Assembly: GCA_937916085.1 (NCBI GenBank)
Contig: CALGGO010000096.1
Span: 1-50,911 of the forward strand
Length of the DNA: 50,911 bases
Direction: 5' to 3'
DNA from: an uncultured Prevotellaceae bacterium
GTDB lineage: Bacteria > Bacteroidota > Bacteroidia > Bacteroidales > Muribaculaceae
This document shows positions 46,010-50,911 of the stretch, piece by piece. Under the pieces are notes generated by a model. The model was not told the DNA's origin. It did no database searches and saw nothing but the letters and a program-made list of their open reading frames with translations. The stretch's first letter is position 1; each line of letters opens with the position of its first letter. The translations under genes and the position numbers were made by a program.

Positions 46010-49000
46010 TTATTCATTATTGCCGAGGAGGATGTTATAGACTACAGTGACATCGTTGGTGGTGATTTCTCCGTCACCGTTCTGGTCGCCGTTGACCATG
46101 TCGGTGTCGTCACCATTGAGGATGTAGTTGTAGAGTATAGTCACGTCAACACTGGTAACATATCCGTCGGCGTTCACATCGCCAGGAATGCCTTGTGCCT
46201 CGCCAGTCACCACAGTGTAAGCCTTCTTGGCTGGAGTAGTGGTGGTGTTGTTCTCGGTAGGCAATGACAGGATAGCCAACTTGCCAGCCGAAACGAAGAG
46301 GTTGCCGGCGTAGTCATAGTTGATTTGGGTAACCAAGTTGCCAGTGCCATGCTTGTAGTCATATTTCCAGTTCAAGGCAGGAACACCATCGTTGTATTCT
46401 ACCTCGAAGAACTTGAGGGTGCCGTCGGGCTGGTTCACAACGAGCTCAGTGCCGTCGCTGCTGATTGCACCGGCACAGTATTGTGTGCCGCTGAGGTGCT
46501 CGTGAATTGGGTTGTCGGGGGCACCACTGTTGTAAACGATTGTTCCTTCGGGGTTCACATAGATGATAGAAGGCACACCAGCGTCGTTGTTACCTGCGCT
46601 GCGGTTCTGAACTACCCAGATGCCGCCATCTTGGCTCTCGCCAATCACTGCTCCATGAGTGCTTGCCAGCTTAGCGCCAATGCCCCAGAGGCGAGTTGGT
46701 GCAGCAGTCCAGTTCTCCATGATTGTGCCATCGGCATTGCCAATGTTGTATTGAGCGATGTCGTTGTTGTAGTCCTCGAGGTGGCAGTACATGTGAGTGT
46801 CGGCACCTGTTCCTGCGATGAATACCGAAGGAGTGGAAGTACACATCATCTCACCAGCTTCGTTGGTGATTGTGCCGTTAGAGGCGTGGTCGCCCACGAA
46901 GAATGGCTCCAGGTCGCCGCTCAATGTCTCAGGATTGAGTTTGTAAACACCCGAGCGAGCGCCGTCGGCCCAGTTGGCAAGGTAAACGATACCGTTCTGG
47001 TCTATAGCCAGGCGGAATGGGTTGCCAAGAGTGTATTCGCCACTGATTGGGTCGCCAATCTGCTGCCATTCGGGAGTGTAGGCATAGATAGCATTGCTGG
47101 TGTTGGCAGAGCCGATGCGGTTCACGAGGTAGAAGCGTCCGAAGTATGGACTCTCGGGACTGTTGTCAACGGCATTACCGATGCGAGAGAATGTGAAGTC
47201 ATCGGGGTTGTTGAGCTTGTTGATGCGTGCGATGGGGTCACCCACGAGAGTGATTTCCCATACCATTGTCAAAGTGCCGCCATCCTCCTCTACTGGAAGC
47301 TGGTCAACAGGAACTACAACTTGGTTCTCACCTTCCACTACATTAGAGATGGGCAGGGTGAGGAGAGCCTCGTTGGTGTTGATGTCGCGGAAGGTGATAT
47401 AAGCCTCTTTGGCATCGTCATTAGCCTTGAAGGTGAAGGTGTAGTTGTCGCCTTCTAAGTTGTAGTTCAGGTCGTAGGCATAGATACCCTTAACTACAGG
47501 TTGCTCAGCGTCGTCGGTAGCGAACTTCACTATGTTGGCGTCGCTGCCGGCAAGATAAGCGTGGATATCCTCTTGATTTACCACAGCGCCAGCCCATGCG
47601 AAGTCGGCAGTGTTGGCGGTGATAGCGCGTTCGGCTGCAATGTCGGTATTGACAGTGTTAATGAGCTTAGCGCTAGCAATGCCGTCGGTGATGTCATAGA
47701 GCTTGATACCCTTCACATCGTTCTTGGTTCCGTAAGGAGCCACTAAGAGTGTGTGTTTAGCGTACTTGAAGATTTGCATACCGTTGCCAAGCAGCTCGGC
47801 ATCAGCAGTGAATATGTTGTAAGTAGGCACAGCACCATCGGCGGTAACTGGGAACTCATAAAGCTTGCCAGCCTTTGAGCCACCAATGATGAACGCATGG
47901 TCATCAAATGGAGACACAGCCACCTTGATACACCCATAGTTCTCAACTGGATAGTTGTCGATGTTGCCTTCGGTAGCCAATGGGTCGCCAAGCTCAGTGA
48001 GAGCGATAGTGGCATTGGCGTTGGCACGGCTGGTGCTTACCACATTGCCGTCCTGAATAGCGAAGAATGCGGGACGCACACCACGGGTAGTGCCACTGGT
48101 GGGAGCGGGAACGCAAACCATGCAATCATTAATTGGACCACTAACTGCTACACCAAAGCCAAGGTCACTGTTATACCAGTTAGACGAGTATTGAGTCGAG
48201 AACCAGTCGGTTGGTGCTGCATCAAAGTCCTCCCAGTAGTAGGCGTGCATAGTACCGCGCTGATAGCCGCTGGGCACGTTGCCATCGGCATAGGATGTGC
48301 GCACTGCGGTAACACCCACGAGCTTGCGGTCGGCACTAAGAGTGATAGAGCCAATCTGGTTGTAGAAGCCTGGATTGCCTTCCATAGTGAACAGACCTTC
48401 AGTATTGAGCTCCTTAACCACCTGCTTGGTGTTGTTGTCCACGATGTAGAGGTGGGCAAGTGTGCCCTCGTGAGAGAGAACGATGGTTGAGTCACCATAT
48501 TGCAAGGCTTGAGCCATAGTGCCCACAATGCCATCGTAGGTAGTACCCTCATCCTGATTAAACACAAAGGAACCTGCAAGCTGCAAGTAACCTGGTTGTG
48601 CTGGGTCGGGATAGTTCTCATACACTTCCTCCTCGGGAACGTATTCCTCGTTCTCGAGTTTGATGAAAGAGTAGCAGGTATTGTTGGCGGTAACGGTGGC
48701 TGCGATAGGTTCATCGAGCAGTTTGTAGCCCTCGGCAGTAGCCTCAACGGTGTAGTTGCCTGGCTCAAGGTTGAAGAACGCGAAGAAGCCGTTCCACTCG
48801 TTATCTACTGTATAGGTGGCAACCTCTGCTCCGTCTTTCTTGAGCACTACTTGCGCGCCGTTGAGCGGCAACCACTGGTCGTCGCTGCCGTAGGCATAGT
48901 TGTAGAGGTTGTTGACGATTTTCTCGTGCATGTCCTTAACGGTACCTGCGATCTCGCCCTTGCCATTGAGGTTGAAGCCCCAGTAGGTGGCGACACCGCG

Positions 49001-49831
49001 AGCCTCGCGGATGCCCTCCAGACGGTCGTAGTCGAAGTTGAGGGCACGGTGACGTGAGGGCTGATAGGTGTGGAAGAAACCTTCGAGCAGATAGCCGGGA
49101 ACGCCGTGCTTGAGTACGCCCAGATAGCCGCTGTACTGGTTGCCGTTGAGGCGTGTGGCGGTGCTGTAGCTGCCATAGAAGCTGATGTCGCCACGCACGT
49201 TCATGTTGGTGACGCTGTAGTGGCTCTGTGGCTCTATCTCGCCCATGTGGTGGAAGGGCCACACGGTGCGTGCCATGTCGTCACTGCCTTCCACGCCGGG
49301 ACCATTATATCCAGCAGCACCTGTAGTTCCTGTGTCGTAACCACGATACAGGAACAGAGGATAGTTGGTGCTGGTGCCATCGGTAGCCGCATTGGAGTGC
49401 GACGAGATGAACATATCGAAGTTGCCTTCCTCTACCTCCTCGCAGATGTCGGAGAGGTTCTTGTTATAAATATGATCAGGGTCATATTCGCTGTTGGGGG
49501 TGGTGTAGGGCCAGGGACCGTTGGCGGTGCGCGAATAAACAATGTTCTCGCTGCTCACGCCCACCGATTTCAGATAGTCGCCAATAGCGAAAGCGCGTGG
49601 CAGGGTGCCACGTCCCTCATAGAATCCCAGGGTGTCGGTGTCTAGCCATGTGGTGCCCTCGGCGTTGAGCACGCCAGTGTTGGGGTGACCGATGGTCTTC
49701 ATGGGGCGGTCGTTGGCGCCATAGCTGCCGTGACCGGGGTTAAGATAAATGCGGAACTCATCGGCAGTCTTTGCCTGCAAAGAGAAACCAGCCACCACGG
49801 CTGCTGCCAGTAAAAGTATAAATTTCTTCAT
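46010..49831 (-). CDS. Secreted amidase_3-like, propeller and dockerin protein
   Basis: The protein has 1273 residues. A signal peptide (MKKFILLLAAAVVAGFSLQA) is followed by an N-acetylmuramoyl-L-alanine amidase type 3 domain (25-300): zinc ligands His34 in NPGHGS, Glu72 in FYEGRG, His145 in SSHSNA, and the catalytic Glu250 in LLEGFF. A carboxypeptidase-regulatory-like beta domain comes next (about 330-390, VDNEWNGFFAFFNLEPGNYTVEA in part). A long repeated beta region (about 420-1190) looks like one or two propellers. The end has two dockerin-like calcium repeats (DVNADGYVTSVDV and DQNGDGEITTNDV). Cutting of peptidoglycan amide bonds is expected from the motifs, though the cell-wall target (own or foreign) is open. 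It starts 15 nt after the upstream propeller gene. Confidence 0.87.
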   Translation of the reverse strand: MKKFILLLAAAVVAGFSLQAKTADEFRIYLNPGHGSYGANDRPMKTIGHPNTGVLNAEGTTWLDTDTLGFYEGRGTLPRAFAIGDYLKSVGVSSENIVYSRTANGPWPYTTPNSEYDPDHIYNKNLSDICEEVEEGNFDMFISSHSNAATDGTSTNYPLFLYRGYDTGTTGAAGYNGPGVEGSDDMARTVWPFHHMGEIEPQSHYSVTNMNVRGDISFYGSYSTATRLNGNQYSGYLGVLKHGVPGYLLEGFFHTYQPSRHRALNFDYDRLEGIREARGVATYWGFNLNGKGEIAGTVKDMHEKIVNNLYNYAYGSDDQWLPLNGAQVVLKKDGAEVATYTVDNEWNGFFAFFNLEPGNYTVEATAEGYKLLDEPIAATVTANNTCYSFIKLENEEYVPEEEVYENYPDPAQPGYLQLAGSFVFNQDEGTTYDGIVGTMAQALQYGDSTIVLSHEGTLAHLYIVDNNTKQVVKELNTEGLFTMEGNPGFYNQIGSITLSADRKLVGVTAVRTSYADGNVPSGYQRGTMHAYYWEDFDAAPTDWFSTQYSSNWYNSDLGFGVAVSGPINDCMVCVPAPTSGTTRGVRPAFFAIQDGNVVSTSRANANATIALTELGDPLATEGNIDNYPVENYGCIKVAVSPFDDHAFIIGGSKAGKLYEFPVTADGAVPTYNIFTADAELLGNGMQIFKYAKHTLLVAPYGTKNDVKGIKLYDITDGIASAKLINTVNTDIAAERAITANTADFAWAGAVVNQEDIHAYLAGSDANIVKFATDDAEQPVVKGIYAYDLNYNLEGDNYTFTFKANDDAKEAYITFRDINTNEALLTLPISNVVEGENQVVVPVDQLPVEEDGGTLTMVWEITLVGDPIARINKLNNPDDFTFSRIGNAVDNSPESPYFGRFYLVNRIGSANTSNAIYAYTPEWQQIGDPISGEYTLGNPFRLAIDQNGIVYLANWADGARSGVYKLNPETLSGDLEPFFVGDHASNGTITNEAGEMMCTSTPSVFIAGTGADTHMYCHLEDYNNDIAQYNIGNADGTIMENWTAAPTRLWGIGAKLASTHGAVIGESQDGGIWVVQNRSAGNNDAGVPSIIYVNPEGTIVYNSGAPDNPIHEHLSGTQYCAGAISSDGTELVVNQPDGTLKFFEVEYNDGVPALNWKYDYKHGTGNLVTQINYDYAGNLFVSAGKLAILSLPTENNTTTTPAKKAYTVVTGEAQGIPGDVNADGYVTSVDVTILYNYILNGDDTDMVNGDQNGDGEITTNDVTVVYNILLGNNE

Positions 49832-49846
49832 AATTCAGTTCCTCCA

Positions 49847-50746
49847 TTATTTAGTGATGTTAATAATATAAGCCTCACCTGTTGGGGTGGAGAACGCAAT
49901 CTTGCCGTCGGCGGGCAGTGGATACATGGCGATAACGTCATCGCCGGTGAGAACCTGACGGTTGCCGTTGAGGTCAAGAACGAGAACCTCGCTCGAGGTG
50001 AACACCTCGCCGTTGTCCTGGCAGTCCATTGCCACAATCATGTCGTTGCCCATCCATTTAGGGGCGCGGTAGTTGCCAAGGCTCACAAGGCCACTGCCGT
50101 CGAGATTGCACACATAAGCGCCCTTGCCGCTGCAGCAGAAGAGAACCTTCGTGGCATCGGGCGAGAGAGAAGCCCAAATGTAGCGGTAGCTCTTGCCCAG
50201 AGGAGCGAGTTCCGAGGTCTTGCCGCCCTTGGTAACGTACATGATAAAGTTCTTGGTTGATAGCACGGGAGCATTGACTTGTGCCTTGCCCTCGGCAATA
50301 GCTTTCTTAGCAATCTTGCCGTTGTTCACTGCCACGGCGGTGTTGCCGTCGATTGTCATGCCCTGCACGTTGCGCGAGGGTTTCACGAGCTGCTGCTCAG
50401 AGCCAGTCGCCAGATTCTTGCTCTTGACTGCCGTCATCTGCAAGTGGTTCTTGGTAGATTTCTCACGATAGACAACGGTGTTGCCATCAGGCGAAATCTT
50501 TGTGTCAAAACCAGCACCCTGCGCCTGGGTGATTACCTGTGTGGCGCCAGTGCTCAAGTCATATTTAGTGAGACCGCAGTTGTAGTCGGTAGTCACCAGG
50601 ATATAGTCGCCCTGGGGACTGATGGCTGCAACTTTGTTGGCGGCATTCTCAGGAATGTTGACCTTGTCGATAGAGGTCACATTCACCAATTGTGCCATCC
50701 CACTAAAAGACACGCATAATGCTAAAGCTAATAAAACTTTTTTCAT
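49847..50746 (-). CDS. Periplasmic TolB/WD40-like propeller protein
   Basis: The protein has 299 residues. A signal peptide (MKKVLLALALCVSFSGMAQ) is followed by repeats with the PD40 pattern: AAISPQGDYILVTT, TKISPDGNTVVYRE, ASLSPDATKVLFCC, and a last PLPADGKIAFST. This is a small beta-propeller, a platform for protein or sugar binding. It ends 15 nt before the amidase-dockerin gene, so the two are likely one transcript and may act together at the envelope. Upstream (50747-50911) a possible -7 box TAAATTTG lies at 50884-50891, its -33 box at or beyond the window edge. Confidence 0.82.
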   Translation of the reverse strand: MKKVLLALALCVSFSGMAQLVNVTSIDKVNIPENAANKVAAISPQGDYILVTTDYNCGLTKYDLSTGATQVITQAQGAGFDTKISPDGNTVVYREKSTKNHLQMTAVKSKNLATGSEQQLVKPSRNVQGMTIDGNTAVAVNNGKIAKKAIAEGKAQVNAPVLSTKNFIMYVTKGGKTSELAPLGKSYRYIWASLSPDATKVLFCCSGKGAYVCNLDGSGLVSLGNYRAPKWMGNDMIVAMDCQDNGEVFTSSEVLVLDLNGNRQVLTGDDVIAMYPLPADGKIAFSTPTGEAYIINITK

Positions 50747-50911
50747 AAATGCTTAGTTTTTTAGTTAGACAAAAAGTTAATTAATAAAATATTTCATTTT
50801 TCTCTTTATTACCTACTAATAACGACAATCGTCAGTTATTTGCCCCAAAATTATTGAAAATTTGTGCAAGTTGAGAGAAATGCCAAATTTATTTGAGCAT
50901 TTCCGAAGCGC

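Noticed and set aside
46325..47458. Long plus-strand reading frame inside the amidase gene
   Set aside because: It runs opposite a real gene with signal peptide, domains and dockerin. Its composition is atypical and it has no promoter.

Overview
The window reads as a chromosomal segment of a gut-type Bacteroidales, most like Muribaculaceae or Prevotellaceae. The evidence is a class III fructose-1,6-bisphosphatase, a propionate/succinate-type CoA transferase, secreted BspA-like leucine-rich-repeat proteins with dockerin-like C-termini, a YfhO-family protein, and many Bacteroidetes-type promoters (TTTG, about 20 nt, TAnnTTTGC). No rRNA, tRNA, CRISPR array, transposase or phage structural gene was recognised.

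Layout. 0-1.2 kb: a GYF-domain membrane protein. 1.2-5.5 kb: an AT-rich minus-strand operon of five secreted or envelope proteins (a beta-barrel-like protein, an unknown, two Sel1-repeat proteins, a DnaJ-type zinc-ribbon protein), preceded by a promoter-RNA-terminator unit (RNA-1). 6-17 kb: two small unknown genes, the CoA transferase, a BspA-like protein, frr, an M16 peptidase, an S24/LexA-like repressor and a Fic protein, the last two with palindromic candidate operators at their promoters. 17-28 kb: a ThrE-type exporter, a DUF4886 dockerin protein, a methyltransferase-like protein, YfhO, manA, a histidine phosphatase and an AlbA-type regulator. 28.3-36.3 kb: an AT-rich minus-strand operon with a VWA lipoprotein, a lipoprotein with a membrane helix, a 921-residue tubulin/FtsZ-like GTPase and a 980-residue transglutaminase-fold protein, preceded by a second copy of the same RNA family (RNA-2). 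37-40.5 kb: fbp and a calcineurin-like phosphoesterase. 40.7-43.2 kb: a second AT-rich operon with a TerB-like protein, a coiled-coil membrane protein and a second VWA-like lipoprotein. 43-51 kb: a gene remnant, an AAA/DUF4143 ATPase behind four tandem palindromes, a small secreted protein, a large amidase-propeller-dockerin protein and a WD40/TolB-like protein.

Two things stand out. First, the tubulin-like gene sits with VWA proteins, as in the FtsZl-1 membrane-remodelling neighbourhoods described earlier, but here with a transglutaminase-fold partner and a nearby second VWA/TerB operon. Second, RNA-1 and RNA-2 share four sequence blocks and a hairpin kept by different base pairs, and both carry a 7-nt internal complementarity. 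They look like a true structured RNA family, present twice, each in front of an AT-rich operon for envelope proteins of unknown function.

Short tandem repeats (7-, 8-, 10-, 24/25-, 32- and 33-nt periods) fill many intergenic gaps, often right next to start codons.
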